Below are positions 1-8,116 of a DNA stretch of 64,000 nucleotides, piece by piece. The notes beneath the pieces were generated by a model that did no database searches, was not told where the DNA came from, and saw only the letters and a list, made by a program, of their open reading frames with translations. The DNA lies in assembly GCF_002160015.1 (NCBI RefSeq), contig NZ_NFJT01000005.1, forward strand, positions 1-64,000, given 5' to 3'. Within the stretch, counting starts at the first letter, position 1. Each line of letters opens with the position of its first letter. The stretch comes from Anaerofilum sp. An201 (GTDB lineage Bacteria > Bacillota > Clostridia > Oscillospirales > Ruminococcaceae). The position numbers and the translations under genes are program-made.

Positions 1-627
1 CTCGGTGTAGTCGATGCGGACCTTGATCTCCTCCCCGGCGTTGGGGGCGGGCAGGCGGCTGCCCTGATACCAAGCATTTCCGGCTCCGTCGTAGGTCTGC
101 CAGAACCAGCCCTGCTTGTCACAGCCCACGAACAGGCCGTCGTTGATACCGTTGCTGCGCAGATACACGCCGAAACGGGTGGTGGGGCCGCTGCTGTTGG
201 CTTTGAGGGTGAACTCCAGATAGCCCTCGCTCTGGTCGAAGCTGATGTCGGGATTGGTCACATAGAACTGGTTGGCGCCGTTGTCGCCGGAGGTGGACTT
301 CATGTGCAGCCAGCCGTCCTCCACCGCTAAGGTGCCCTTGTCGTTGCCGGTCCAGGTGCCGGTGTTCACCGCATCCTCGTACACGGCCCGGGGAGCAGCT
401 GCGGGAGCTTCTTCCTCCGCCGCCGGAGTTTCCTGTGCCGGGGCGGCCGGTTCTTCTTCGGGCGCTGCGGTGCTCTCGGGCACAGGCGTTTCGACAGGCT
501 GGCTTTCGCCGGCTGCCGCGGAATCGGCGGGCTGCTCGGCGGCATACACCACCGGCTGCGCCACAGACACCAGCATGGCCGTTGCCACAGACAGGCTGAG
601 CAATCGCCGTTTCATGTCCAGATTCAT
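1..627 (-). CDS. Secreted protein, N-terminal part (3' end outside window)
   Basis: The frame is open from the start codon at 627 to the window edge (209 codons seen). The ATG at 627 is preceded by GGAAGG about 11 nt upstream; an internal ATG four codons later has no suitable spacing. Residues 1-29 form a signal peptide (Lys-Arg-Arg, hydrophobic core, V-Y-A-A cleavage region), so the protein is exported. Residues about 31-80 are a Pro/Glu/Ala/Ser linker. From about residue 81 a Trp/Gly-rich region (TGTWTGNDKG, DGWLHMKS) looks like a beta-sandwich of the kind found at the N-terminus of large glycosidases; I am reminded of endo-alpha-N-acetylgalactosaminidases (GH101), but no catalytic domain is visible and this is only a suggestion. 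The IS110 element lies about 75 bp upstream of the start and may have displaced its promoter. Confidence 0.8.
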   Translation of the reverse strand, partial: MNLDMKRRLLSLSVATAMLVSVAQPVVYAAEQPADSAAAGESQPVETPVPESTAAPEEEPAAPAQETPAAEEEAPAAAPRAVYEDAVNTGTWTGNDKGTLAVEDGWLHMKSTSGDNGANQFYVTNPDISFDQSEGYLEFTLKANSSGPTTRFGVYLRSNGINDGLFVGCDKQGWFWQTYDGAGNAWYQGSRLPAPNAGEEIKVRIDYTE

Positions 628-718
628 GACGTTCGGATCCTTCCTATTACAATAAATTTGGACAGGAAAGCCGGGCAGCCAGTCCGGCTTTCCCTCCATC
701 TCGTGCCTAAGCTACAAT

Positions 719-895
719 GAGAGGAGCAACTGGCTGACCTATCCCTCCTTGGGCTTCTATGTCCGTTGGAAAGACTGTTAGCCATCCTCTTGTTGTAGCG
801 TTCGATTTAAGCAGGTTGAGCCACCGGATGCCGGAGAGTTCGCGTCACCCAATAGATTGAATCGGCAGCGAGAAAAGATGGACTCCGGTTGCAGA
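719..895 (+). ncRNA. Predicted IS110 bridge RNA
   Basis: The region lies between the predicted left end and the transposase, where IS110-group elements encode their bridge RNA. It begins just after a TACAAT box (713-718). A first stem-loop forms from GAGGA (721-725) with TCCTC (785-789) and TGGCTGAC (731-738) with GTTAGCCA (777-784). Its 38-nt loop holds TCCCTCC (742-748), identical to the left flank at 691-697, and GGAAAGAC (768-775), the reverse complement of 2252-2259 at the right flank: the layout expected for left and right target guides. AGCAGGT (810-816) equals the right end at 2247-2253, a possible donor guide, and CGAGA (869-873) complements TCTCG at 699-703. A second stem pairs CCGGAG (831-836) with CTCCGG (883-888). 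RNA boundaries are approximate. Confidence 0.6.
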
Positions 896-918
896 TTCTT
901 TGTATTGGAGGAATATGG

Positions 919-2127
919 ATGAACTGCGTTGGCATCGATGTTTCCAAAGGGAAAAGCATGATCGCCGTCATGCGGCCTTTCGGAGAAGTGGTGGTTTCAC
1001 CTTTTGAAGTACGTCATACCGCCAATGAACTGAGCGAGCTGGCAGGGCTACTCAAAAGCTTGGACGGCGAGACCCGTGTGGTGATGGAATCCACGGGTAA
1101 TTACCACGCGCCGGTGGCTTGGCTGCTCCACGACGCGGGGCTTTATGTTTCCGTAGTCAATGCAATGTTGGTACACGACTATGGGAACAACAGTTTAAGA
1201 CGGGCCAAGACCGACAAGAAGGACGCTATAAAGCTGGCCAACTACGGCCTTGACCACTGGCTCACGCTGCCGAGATATGTCCCGGAAGAGGACACTCGTC
1301 TCATGTTGAAGGCTTGCTACCGGCAATACCAGCAGTATTCAAAAGTACAGACCATGCTGAAGAATAACCTGATCTCCCTGCTGGACACTACTTTTCCAGA
1401 TGCAAACCGCCTGTTCACCAGTCCGCCCCGCGACGATGGCCGCGAGAAGTGGATAGACTTTGTAGCTACTTTTTGGCATCGCGAGTGCGTTTGTGACCTG
1501 TCTGAGAAGGCCTTTGCCGCCAAATACCAGAAGTGGTGCAAGAAGTACGGCTACAATTTCAGTGAAGGCAAGGCGCTGGACATTTATGCCGCCGCCCGTG
1601 GGCACTTCGGTGTCATGCCCAAAACGGATACGGCAAAACTTTTGGTGGAACAGGCTATTTCCCAACTCCGGGCAACTTCCTCCGCATTAGCTGCTCTCAA
1701 ACAGGAGATGCAGTCCCTGGCGGCTTCTCTGCCGGAGTATCCTGTGGTGATGGAGATGTTTGGTGTTGGCCCTACTCTCGGCCCTCAACTCATGGCTGAA
1801 ATTGGCGATGTGCGCCGTTTTCATTCCAAGAAAGCGCTGGTGGCCTTTGCGGGCATTGACGCCCCACCCTACCAATCCGGCCAAATGGATGTCCGTAGCC
1901 GCAGCATTTCCAAACGCGGATCTGCTTCGCTGCGCAGAACGCTCTTTCTGGTGATGAGTGTCATCCTACAGCATGCTCCAATGAATGAGCCGGTCTACCA
2001 GTTCATGAACAAGAAACGCTCCGAAGGCAAGCCCTACCGTGTCTACATGATGGCCTCCGCAAATAAGTTCCTGCGTATCTACTACGCTTCTGTGAAATCC
2101 TACTTGGATTCCCTGGAACACGACTGA
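919..2127 (+). CDS. IS110-family transposase (DEDD recombinase)
   Basis: Protein of 402 aa that would cut and join DNA under guidance of the bridge RNA. The N-terminal RuvC-like DEDD domain shows D7 (GIDVSK), E57 (VMESTGNY), D99 and D102 (KTDKKDA). The C-terminal Transposase_20 domain starts near residue 285 (FGVGPTLGPQLMAEIGD) and carries YQSG and SKRGSASLRR, which include the candidate catalytic serine. The ATG at 919 is chosen because GGAGG sits 7 nt upstream (907-911); an in-frame TTG ten codons earlier lacks one. The frame is intact, with no frameshift or stop, so the element may still be active. No passenger gene is present. Confidence 0.96.
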   Translation: MNCVGIDVSKGKSMIAVMRPFGEVVVSPFEVRHTANELSELAGLLKSLDGETRVVMESTGNYHAPVAWLLHDAGLYVSVVNAMLVHDYGNNSLRRAKTDKKDAIKLANYGLDHWLTLPRYVPEEDTRLMLKACYRQYQQYSKVQTMLKNNLISLLDTTFPDANRLFTSPPRDDGREKWIDFVATFWHRECVCDLSEKAFAAKYQKWCKKYGYNFSEGKALDIYAAARGHFGVMPKTDTAKLLVEQAISQLRATSSALAALKQEMQSLAASLPEYPVVMEMFGVGPTLGPQLMAEIGDVRRFHSKKALVAFAGIDAPPYQSGQMDVRSRSISKRGSASLRRTLFLVMSVILQHAPMNEPVYQFMNKKRSEGKPYRVYMMASANKFLRIYYASVKSYLDSLEHD

Positions 2128-2255
2128 TTTTCTTGTGCTATACCATCTGGCTGGCCGCCGTTTTAATTTTGAGATGCTCAGCGGCTTGATTTTGTGTTGC
2201 CTTTTTGCCTCCCTAAAAAATCTGAAATTTCTACTTGACTTTTATTAGCAGGTCT

Positions 2256-2680
2256 TTCCATAATGCAGAGTGTGAAAAGCGCAAGCACAAAACCGCTCTG
2301 CGCGCCGGGCGGGTTCGAGCTTGCTGGTCATCTCCCATTATAGCGAATGCTTTGGTCAGTTTCTGTATAAATCTTTGCAATCAGTTTATATATATTGTGT
2401 TTTACAAAGTATTGCGGAAGATCGAGAAAAGTTTTTGTGCTTATTGTACAAACGAATTTTGAAATATTTGGTTTGTTTTCTGGATTGACAGTTTGACTCT
2501 GTTCTGCTTGCGGTTGCCTTCTCCGCAGGGGGATCCTGTATTTTTCTGCACGGAATGCCGCTTGGCAAACAGTGGATCTTCTTATATCCCCTCTTTCCTG
2601 CCGCAGCACTGGTACACGAGAGTTTTCACGTGGACTTTATCGCTTGAATATGATAAAATTTCACCAGCAAACTATACAAT
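2256..2680. other. AT-richer gene-free stretch
   Basis: After the predicted right end of the IS there are about 440 bp clearly richer in A/T than the surroundings. Short open frames exist on both strands, but none has a ribosome binding site, a recognisable domain or the GC3-rich codon use of the neighbours. A possible promoter for the next gene is TTCACG (2625-2630) - 18 bp - TATGAT (2649-2654). I see no RNA gene or repeat. Confidence 0.5.
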
Positions 2681-2697
2681 AAAGGGGTTTGGGAGAG

Positions 2698-3162
2698 ATG
2701 ATAAAAATACTTTTCGTGTGCCACGGCAACATCTGCCGTTCCACGATGGCGCAGGCGGTGTTCAGCGAGCTGGCACGCCGCGCAGGAATGGAGCATCAAT
2801 TTGAGATCGACTCGGCCGCCACCAGCACGGAGGCCGAAGGCTGGCCGGTGCACCGCGGCACACGGCAGGTGCTGGCCGCCCACGGCGTTCCCTGTATGGA
2901 ACACACCGCGCGGCAGATGACAATGGCCGACTATCGGCATTTTGACATCATTGCCGGCATGGACCGGAACAACATGCGCAACATGCTGCGGCTGCTGGGC
3001 GGCGACCCGGACCAAAAGCTGCATCTGCTGCTGGACTTCACCCACCGCCCGGGCGACATTGCCGACCCGTGGTACACCGGCGATTTCGAGACCACCTTCC
3101 GGGACGTATGGGAGGGATGCGAGGGGCTGCTGGCCGCCTGCAGACAGGAGGACCGGGCATGA
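2698..3162 (+). CDS. Low-molecular-weight protein tyrosine phosphatase
   Basis: A 154-aa cytoplasmic phosphatase that dephosphorylates phosphotyrosine (or phosphoarginine) on proteins. The P-loop is VCHGNICRS, with nucleophile C8 and R14 in the C-X5-R signature; the general-acid aspartate lies in the DPWY motif (D123-P124). Length is typical of the family. The ATG at 2698 follows AAAGGGG by 10 nt; a TTG three codons upstream is less likely. The stop overlaps the start of the next gene (ATGA), so phosphatase and transporter are translationally coupled. LMW-PTPs often sit with capsule or arginine-kinase genes; here the partner is an MFS carrier, so the substrate remains unknown. Confidence 0.93.
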   Translation: MIKILFVCHGNICRSTMAQAVFSELARRAGMEHQFEIDSAATSTEAEGWPVHRGTRQVLAAHGVPCMEHTARQMTMADYRHFDIIAGMDRNNMRNMLRLLGGDPDQKLHLLLDFTHRPGDIADPWYTGDFETTFRDVWEGCEGLLAACRQEDRA

Positions 3163-4349
3163 AAACCGACTATCGTCCCACTGTTCGGGCCTGCTTTGCG
3201 GGATATGTGGTGCAGGCCATCGTGAACAATCTGGCGCCGCTGCTGTTTGTCACCTTTCAGGCACAGTTCGGCATCTCGCTGTCCCGCATCACGCTGCTGG
3301 TGAGCGTGAATTTTCTCCTGCAGCTGGCGGTGGACCTGGCATCCGTCGCCTTTGTGGACCGCATCGGCTACCGGGCGGCGGCCGTGGCCGCGCATCTGCT
3401 GGTCGCGGTGGGGCTTGCCGGGATGGCGGTGCTCCCCTTTGTGATCGACCCGTTCCTCGGGCTGCTGGCGGCGGTCTGCCTGTACGCCTGCGGCGGCGGG
3501 CTGCTGGAGGTCATCATCAGCCCCATCGTGGAGGCCTGCCCCACCCCGCACAAGGAAAAGACCATGAGCCTGCTGCACTCCTTCTACTGCTGGGGGCATG
3601 TGGCGGTGGTGGCGGTGTCCACCCTGTTCTTTGCGGTGGCCGGCACCGGGCGCTGGCCGCTGCTGGCGCTGGGCTGGGCGCTGGTGCCGCTGTGCAACCT
3701 CGCGGCCTTTCTGCATGTCCCGCTGGCGCCGCTGCTGCCGGAGGGCGAGAGCGGGCTGCGGGTTGGGCAGCTGGCCCGGAAAGGCATCTTCTGGCTGCTG
3801 CTTTTGCTGATGCTGTGCGCCGGCGCGTCCGAACAGGCCATGAGCCAGTGGGCCTCCACCTTCGCCGAACAGGGGCTTGGCGTGAGCAAGATGCTGGGCG
3901 ATCTGGCGGGACCGATGCTGTTTGCGGTTCTGATGGGCACCTCGCGCGCGCTGTATGGCAAATTCGGCGACCGCCTCGACCTGCACCGCTGCATGGCGGT
4001 CTGCACGGTGGGCTGTATGGCCGGGTATCTGCTGGCGGCGCTCTCCCCCTGGCCGGCGCTGGGGCTGGCGGGCTGCGGGCTGTGCGGGCTTTCGGTGGGC
4101 ATCTTCTGGCCGGGCACCTTCAGCACCGGAGCGGCGGCCATCCGCACCGGCAGCACCGCGATGTTTGCGCTGTTTGCACTGGCGGGCGATCTGGGCTGTT
4201 CGGCCGGGCCGGGCCTGGTGGGCGCGGTGGCCGACATCGCCGGCGGACGGCTGCAGGCCGGGCTGCTGGCGGCGCTGGTGTTCCCTCTCCTGCTGCTGGG
4301 CGGGCTGCTGGCGCTGAAAAAACAGCGCCGCGGCGCTGCCGGACAATAA
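3159..4349 (+). CDS. MFS transporter
   Basis: A 396-aa integral membrane protein with about twelve hydrophobic segments and the two-half layout of the major facilitator superfamily. The start ATG at 3159 overlaps the phosphatase stop (ATGA) and has CAGGAGG about 8 nt upstream inside the phosphatase gene. A loop after the second helix (DRIGYRAAAV) matches the basic loop of MFS proteins, and GKFGDRLD at the start of the second half is the equivalent position. The substrate cannot be read from the sequence; the fold resembles sugar/fucose-type permeases or drug exporters. The gene is followed by a strong bidirectional terminator. Confidence 0.85.
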   Translation: MKTDYRPTVRACFAGYVVQAIVNNLAPLLFVTFQAQFGISLSRITLLVSVNFLLQLAVDLASVAFVDRIGYRAAAVAAHLLVAVGLAGMAVLPFVIDPFLGLLAAVCLYACGGGLLEVIISPIVEACPTPHKEKTMSLLHSFYCWGHVAVVAVSTLFFAVAGTGRWPLLALGWALVPLCNLAAFLHVPLAPLLPEGESGLRVGQLARKGIFWLLLLLMLCAGASEQAMSQWASTFAEQGLGVSKMLGDLAGPMLFAVLMGTSRALYGKFGDRLDLHRCMAVCTVGCMAGYLLAALSPWPALGLAGCGLCGLSVGIFWPGTFSTGAAAIRTGSTAMFALFALAGDLGCSAGPGLVGAVADIAGGRLQAGLLAALVFPLLLLGGLLALKKQRRGAAGQ

Positions 4350-4354
4350 AAAAC

Positions 4355-4404
4355 ACAGCGCTCTGCGTGCGGGTTTGGGCACACAGAGCGCTGTACTTTT
4401 TTTG
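4355..4404. terminator. Bidirectional terminator between MFS gene and cysS
   Basis: Inverted repeat 4355-4394 (ACAGCGCTCTG stem, each strand ending in a run of T or A: TTTTTTT on the plus side, AAAAAA on the left). It serves the convergent MFS and cysS genes. Confidence 0.9.
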
Positions 4405-4425
4405 CGGATTTTGGGTTCGGAAGGC

Positions 4426-5823
4426 TTATTTCTTCACGACCTTCGGGCCCTGGGGGGTGTCCTCCACGTTCCAGCCCATCTCGGCCAGCTGGGCGCGGAT
4501 GGCGTCGGCAGTGGCCCAGTCCTTGGCCTTCTTGGCTTCGGCGCGCTTCTGCACCAGCTCCAGCACCTCGGCGGGAGTTTCGTCGGTGCGGCGGTTGTAG
4601 ACCAGACCCAGCACGCCGGTCAGCTCGTCGAAGGCGGCGGCGGCCGTTTCCAGCGCCCCGCGGGAGGCGTCGGCCGACAGGGTGTTGATCTCCTTCACCA
4701 GCTCAAAGACAGCGGCCAGGGCGTCGGCGGTGTTCAGGTCGTCGTCCATCGCGGTGTTGAACTTCACCTTCGCGGCGGCGGCCTTCTCGGCCAGCAGGCT
4801 GCTGCCGGCGTCGGACGCGTTGGAGATGGCAAAATCGAGGTTGTCGCGGCAGGTGTACAGGCGGTCCAGGCTGGAACGGCAGGCCTCGATCAGCTCGGCG
4901 GTGTAGTTCAGCGGGCTGCGGTAGTGGGCGCTGAGCATAAAGTAGCGGATCGGCTCATAGCCGTACTTCTCGGCGATCTCGCGCACCGTGAAGAAGTTGC
5001 CGGCGCTCTTGCTCATCTTGTGGTTATCGATGTTCAGGAACGCGTTGTGCATCCAGTAGCGGGCAAAGGTGCAGCCGTTGGCGCACTCGGACTGGGCGAT
5101 CTCGTTCTCGTGGTGGGGGAAGATCAGGTCCTGTCCGCCGCAGTGCAGGTCGATGGTGTTGCCCAGATGGGCGCGCGCCATCGCGCTGCACTCGATGTGC
5201 CAGCCGGGGCGGCCGGGGCCGTAGGGGCTGTCCCAGGCGGGTTCGCCCGGCTTGGCGGCCTTCCAGACGGCAAAGTCGGCGGGGTCTTCCTTCAGGTCGT
5301 CGTCCATCTGGCTGCGCAGCTCGCGGTTGCCGGCCTCCAGATCCTCCAGCACCAGATGACTCAGCTTTCCGTACCCGGCAAAGCGCTTGGTGCGGAAATA
5401 GACGTCGCCGTTGCGCGCAACATAGGCATAGCCCTTTTCGATCAGGTCGGCCACGATGTCCAGGATCTGCGCGATGTGCTCGGTGGCGCGGGGCGCGGCG
5501 GTGAGCGGCTTGACGTTCAGGCCCTTGGTGTCCTTGAAATATTCGGCCTCATAGCGGGCGGCCAGCTCGGACACGGTGGTGTTTTCCTCGATGGCGCGGC
5601 GGATCAGCTTATCGTCGATGTCGGTGACGTTGCTGACATACAGCACCTTGTTGCCGCGGTATTCCAGATAGCGGCGCAGGGTGTCGAATACGATGGCCGG
5701 GCGGGCGTTTCCGATGTGGATATAGTTATACACAGTGGGGCCGCACACATAGATGCGGTACTCCCCTTCCTTCATGGGGACAAATTCTTCCTTTTTGCGG
5801 GTGAGGGTATTGAAGATCTGCAT
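4426..5823 (-). CDS. cysS: Cysteinyl-tRNA synthetase
   Basis: A 465-aa class I synthetase that charges tRNA-Cys. It shows the zinc-site cysteine C27 in YVCGPTVYN, the HIGH-type motif HIGN (36-39), the WHIECS and [11 protein letters not shown] zinc-ligand regions, and KMSKSAGNF. Length matches the family. The start at 5823 ([11 protein letters not shown], the typical N-terminus) has GGAG upstream; an in-frame upstream ATG at 5856 would add an atypical 11-residue extension. It has its own promoter (5900-5929) and a short leader containing a terminator-like hairpin. Confidence 0.97.
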   Translation of the reverse strand: MQIFNTLTRKKEEFVPMKEGEYRIYVCGPTVYNYIHIGNARPAIVFDTLRRYLEYRGNKVLYVSNVTDIDDKLIRRAIEENTTVSELAARYEAEYFKDTKGLNVKPLTAAPRATEHIAQILDIVADLIEKGYAYVARNGDVYFRTKRFAGYGKLSHLVLEDLEAGNRELRSQMDDDLKEDPADFAVWKAAKPGEPAWDSPYGPGRPGWHIECSAMARAHLGNTIDLHCGGQDLIFPHHENEIAQSECANGCTFARYWMHNAFLNIDNHKMSKSAGNFFTVREIAEKYGYEPIRYFMLSAHYRSPLNYTAELIEACRSSLDRLYTCRDNLDFAISNASDAGSSLLAEKAAAAKVKFNTAMDDDLNTADALAAVFELVKEINTLSADASRGALETAAAAFDELTGVLGLVYNRRTDETPAEVLELVQKRAEAKKAKDWATADAIRAQLAEMGWNVEDTPQGPKVVKK

Positions 5824-5853
5824 ACAGGGGGCATCTCCTTTCTGGCAGGCGGA

Positions 5854-5878
5854 CAAAAGGGCACTGCAACGCCCTTTG
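5854..5878 (-). terminator. Hairpin with T-run in cysS leader
   Basis: On the minus strand CAAAGGGC and GCCCTTTTG form an 8-bp stem with an 8-nt loop and four T. It lies downstream of the oxidoreductase stop and also inside the about 70-nt cysS leader, so it may end the upstream transcript or act as a weak attenuator of cysS. Confidence 0.5.
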
Positions 5879-5899
5879 CCCGCCGATTGTATCCTATAT

Positions 5900-5929
5900 A
5901 TTATAGCCCCCGAACGGCGGTTGCGTCAA
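5900..5929 (-). promoter_or_regulatory. cysS promoter
   Basis: Minus-strand TTGACG (5929-5924), 18-bp spacer, TATAAT (5905-5900). The -35 hexamer overlaps the stop codon of the upstream oxidoreductase gene. The predicted transcript starts near 5893. Confidence 0.75.
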
Positions 5930-7221
5930 GGCTGCGCCGCGCGCACGAACGTATCCAGCTCCACGCACGCGCCGCCGTGCAGGCGGGAGTGCTCGGCCGC
6001 CAGCGCAACGTAGTGGCTTTCCAGCGAGGCGTCGATCCCGGTGAGCAGCCCGCTCGCCTTCCCCTGCCGCACGCTGTTCAGGAAATCGGCCAGCAGACGC
6101 CGGTCGCCGCCGCCGTGCCCGCTGAGGTCCTCGGCCAGCGCGGTGACGTCCACCACCTGCTCCGGTTTGCCGAATTCGTTCACCCGGATGAGGTTCTGCT
6201 CGATGTCGCCCCAGATATCGCCGCGGGTGCCCATCACCTTCACGGTGCGCCCGTGGGCGCTGGTGAAGCCGCACATCGTGAAGCTCACCGTCACGCCGTC
6301 GTCCAGCTCCAGGTTCACCACCTGGTGGTCCACCACGTCGTTGTCGCAGTGGTAGACGCAGCGGCCATAGGGGCCGGTCTCGATGGCGGCGCGGACAGTC
6401 GCCTCGGTGGGATGCTGGGCCAGCACGTTGCAGGGCCAGTCGTCGTTGCCGGCGAGGATGCCGGTCTTTTCGCCCGTGAGATAGATCGTATAGGCGTCGT
6501 AGGGGCAGGATTCGCGCACGGTGCAGTCGGAGCAGCGGGCGGCCGAGCCCGCCGGCGCGTGCGCGGGGCGGAAATGCCGCAGGCTGCCGAAGGAGGACAC
6601 CCGACGGCAGTGCCTGCCGGCCAGCCACAGCAGGATGTCCATGTCGTGGCAGGATTTTTGCAGGATCATGGGGCTGGTCTCGTCCTGGCGGCGCCAGTTG
6701 CCGCGCACAAAGCTGTGGGCCTGGTGCCAATAGGCAACGTTCTCGATCTGCTGGATGCTCACCACCTCGCCGATCCGGCCGGAGGCAATGACGTCGTGGA
6801 TATAGCCGAAGAAGGGCGTATAGCGCAGCACGTGGCAGACGGCCACCTGGCGGCCGGCGGCGTGTGCGGCGGCGGCGATGGCGCGGCAGTCGGCCAGGAA
6901 GGGCGACACCGGTTTTTCCAGCAGCAGATGGTATCCCTTTGCAAGACCGGCCAGCGCGTGAGCGGTGTGCTGGCGGTCCTGCGTGCAGACGAACAGTACG
7001 TCGGCCAGGCGGGGCCCGGCCAGCAGGTCGGCGGCATCGGCCCAGCAGGCGCTCTCCGGCAGGCCGAAGGCGGCAGCGGCTTCGGCGCGGCGGTCGGCCA
7101 CCGGGTCGGCCACTGCCACGACGCGGGCGTTCATCTCACGGCAGCGGCGCAGCAGCTCGGCATAGGTCCAGCGGCCCCGGTTCCCCAGGCCCGCAATGGC
7201 GACGGTGATGGTGTTTTCCAC
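5926..7221 (-). CDS. Gfo/Idh/MocA-family oxidoreductase
   Basis: A 431-aa NAD(P)-dependent sugar-type dehydrogenase. The N-terminal Rossmann fold starts with AIAGLGNRG (9-16); EKP at 102-104 is the family's catalytic-lysine motif. The C-terminal alpha/beta domain follows. Members oxidise or reduce sugars, inositols or act on glycans; the substrate is not readable here. An insertion carries C230, C233 and C239 (CSDC...ESC), a small metal-site-like cluster that many relatives lack, although some glycan-related members have it. GAGG lies about 8 nt before the ATG at 7221. It stands alone, upstream of cysS. Confidence 0.88.
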   Translation of the reverse strand: MENTITVAIAGLGNRGRWTYAELLRRCREMNARVVAVADPVADRRAEAAAAFGLPESACWADAADLLAGPRLADVLFVCTQDRQHTAHALAGLAKGYHLLLEKPVSPFLADCRAIAAAAHAAGRQVAVCHVLRYTPFFGYIHDVIASGRIGEVVSIQQIENVAYWHQAHSFVRGNWRRQDETSPMILQKSCHDMDILLWLAGRHCRRVSSFGSLRHFRPAHAPAGSAARCSDCTVRESCPYDAYTIYLTGEKTGILAGNDDWPCNVLAQHPTEATVRAAIETGPYGRCVYHCDNDVVDHQVVNLELDDGVTVSFTMCGFTSAHGRTVKVMGTRGDIWGDIEQNLIRVNEFGKPEQVVDVTALAEDLSGHGGGDRRLLADFLNSVRQGKASGLLTGIDASLESHYVALAAEHSRLHGGACVELDTFVRAAQP

Positions 7222-7348
7222 ATTTCCTCATCCTCTCTGTGTGGCCGGAACGCAGGTCCGGCGTTCGGGTGCTATTGTAGCATGCGGGGCCGGTGGGCGC
7301 AAGAAAAAGGGAAAGCGGAAATTTTTGAATTTTTTGTGGAATTTTTTC

Positions 7349-7377
7349 TTGCATTTTACGACAGAATATGATATAGT
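7349..7377 (+). promoter_or_regulatory. tRNA-Asn promoter
   Basis: TTGCAT (7349-7354), exactly 17 bp, TATAGT (7372-7377), ending 21 bp before the tRNA. The upstream DNA is T-rich, like an UP element. Confidence 0.85.
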
Positions 7378-7398
7378 ATTTTTCACAGAAAAAAACAT

Positions 7399-7474
7399 GC
7401 CTCTTTAGCTCAGTCGGTAGAGCGCCGGACTGTTAATCCGTAGGTCGTTGGTTCGAGCCCAACAAGAGGCGCCA
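7399..7474 (+). tRNA. tRNA-Asn (anticodon GTT), CCA encoded
   Basis: The acceptor stem pairs GCCTCTT (7399-7405) with AAGAGGC (7464-7470), followed by discriminator G and an encoded CCA (7472-7474). The D-arm AGCTCAGTCGGTAGAGC, anticodon loop CTGTTAATC with GTT at 7432-7434, and T-arm GGTTCGAGCC are all standard. It decodes AAC/AAU. Confidence 0.98.
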
Positions 7475-7480
7475 GGAAAG

Positions 7481-7509
7481 CGTCATCCCAAACGGGATGG
7501 CGTTTTTTT
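7481..7509 (+). terminator. tRNA-Asn terminator
   Basis: CATCCC-AAAC-GGGATG with CG pairs outside and a run of seven T (7503-7509), six nt after the CCA. Confidence 0.92.
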
Positions 7510-7510
7510 G

Positions 7511-7540
7511 TTGTGCCGGCGGCCCTGCCTGTGCTATAAT
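7511..7540 (+). promoter_or_regulatory. Candidate promoter of the small membrane protein
   Basis: TTGTGC (7511-7516), 18 bp, TATAAT (7535-7540). It abuts the tRNA terminator, 22 bp before the next start codon. Confidence 0.6.
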
Positions 7541-7561
7541 CGGCACAAAGGAGGGATGGAA

Positions 7562-8014
7562 ATGAAACGTGTCCTGAAGGGGATCGGTTGCGCGGTGATA
7601 GGCCTGCCGGCGGCGCTGCTGGCCGGGCTGATCGCCCTGTTTTTGGGGGCCGTCGTGGTGGATGAGCTGGCGCTGCCCGGATACCGGCAGGGGGTGCTGG
7701 ACAGTCTTTCCCTGCCCGCCGGCGCACACGTGGTGGAGACGGTGAGCGGGTGCGGCAACACCGGGCCCACCGGGAACCACACCGAGCTGTATGTGGCGGT
7801 GCTGGTGAGCGCGGAAGAGGGCGCGGACGCACTGCGCCGGCAGTTCCCCTACCTGCACGACGCGGCAAAGGAGGGGCTTTCCACCGACGTCATGGACCGG
7901 CTGGGGCTGGCATTCACCGAACCCTCCACCGCCACCGGCGCGCAGAAGGACTACTATATCCTGGAGTTTGCCAAGGAGGCGCCGCTGTCAGACTTTGACC
8001 TGCGGGGGCACTGA
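7562..8014 (+). CDS. Small membrane-anchored protein, function unknown
   Basis: A 150-aa protein with one strong N-terminal transmembrane segment (about residues 8-34, rich in Leu/Ala/Gly) and an extracytoplasmic domain of about 115 residues containing GCGNTGPTGNHTE and a C-terminal mixed alpha/beta region. I do not recognise the family; several Firmicutes have short one-TM proteins of this style. Of two close ATGs, 7562 is preferred because AAAGGAGGG ends about 7 nt upstream, whereas the ATG at 7556 would touch it. It has its own promoter and is followed about 100 bp later by a protease gene on the same strand. Confidence 0.8.
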   Translation: MKRVLKGIGCAVIGLPAALLAGLIALFLGAVVVDELALPGYRQGVLDSLSLPAGAHVVETVSGCGNTGPTGNHTELYVAVLVSAEEGADALRRQFPYLHDAAKEGLSTDVMDRLGLAFTEPSTATGAQKDYYILEFAKEAPLSDFDLRGH

Positions 8015-8116
8015 GCGGCGGCCTTATCGAAAGTTTTGGCAGTGCGCAGCCTGCCTGAAAAATCCGGCAGAGTTGCCCAAAAACAGACCGTTCTTTACGC
8101 GAAGGAGGGATTTGGC

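Larger units (their letters stand above)
700..2255 (+). mobile_element. IS110-family insertion sequence with predicted ends
   Basis: The element has an IS110-type transposase, no terminal inverted repeats and a long 5' non-coding region. I place the ends at a CT dinucleotide found at both sides (700-701 and 2254-2255), because guide-like segments in the predicted bridge RNA match the flanks exactly there. Removing the element would restore a site reading TTTCCCTCCAT-CT-TTCCATAATG. If the ends join in a circle, TTAGCA (2245-2250) and TACAAT (713-718) would face each other across 16 bp, a possible sigma-70 promoter for the RNA, as described for IS110 circles. The ends are inferred, not proven; the transposase is certain. 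Confidence 0.65.

Noticed and set aside
2235-2240. TTGACT at the right end of the IS as -35 of the circle-junction promoter
   Set aside because: With the ends predicted from the guides it would lie 26 bp from TACAAT, too far; TTAGCA at 16 bp fits better.
2235-2609. Short frames on both strands after the IS
   Set aside because: No ribosome binding site, no domain, AT-rich and unlike neighbouring codon use.
5824-5925. T-box riboswitch upstream of cysS
   Set aside because: The leader is about 70 nt and lacks the specifier stem and T-box sequence.
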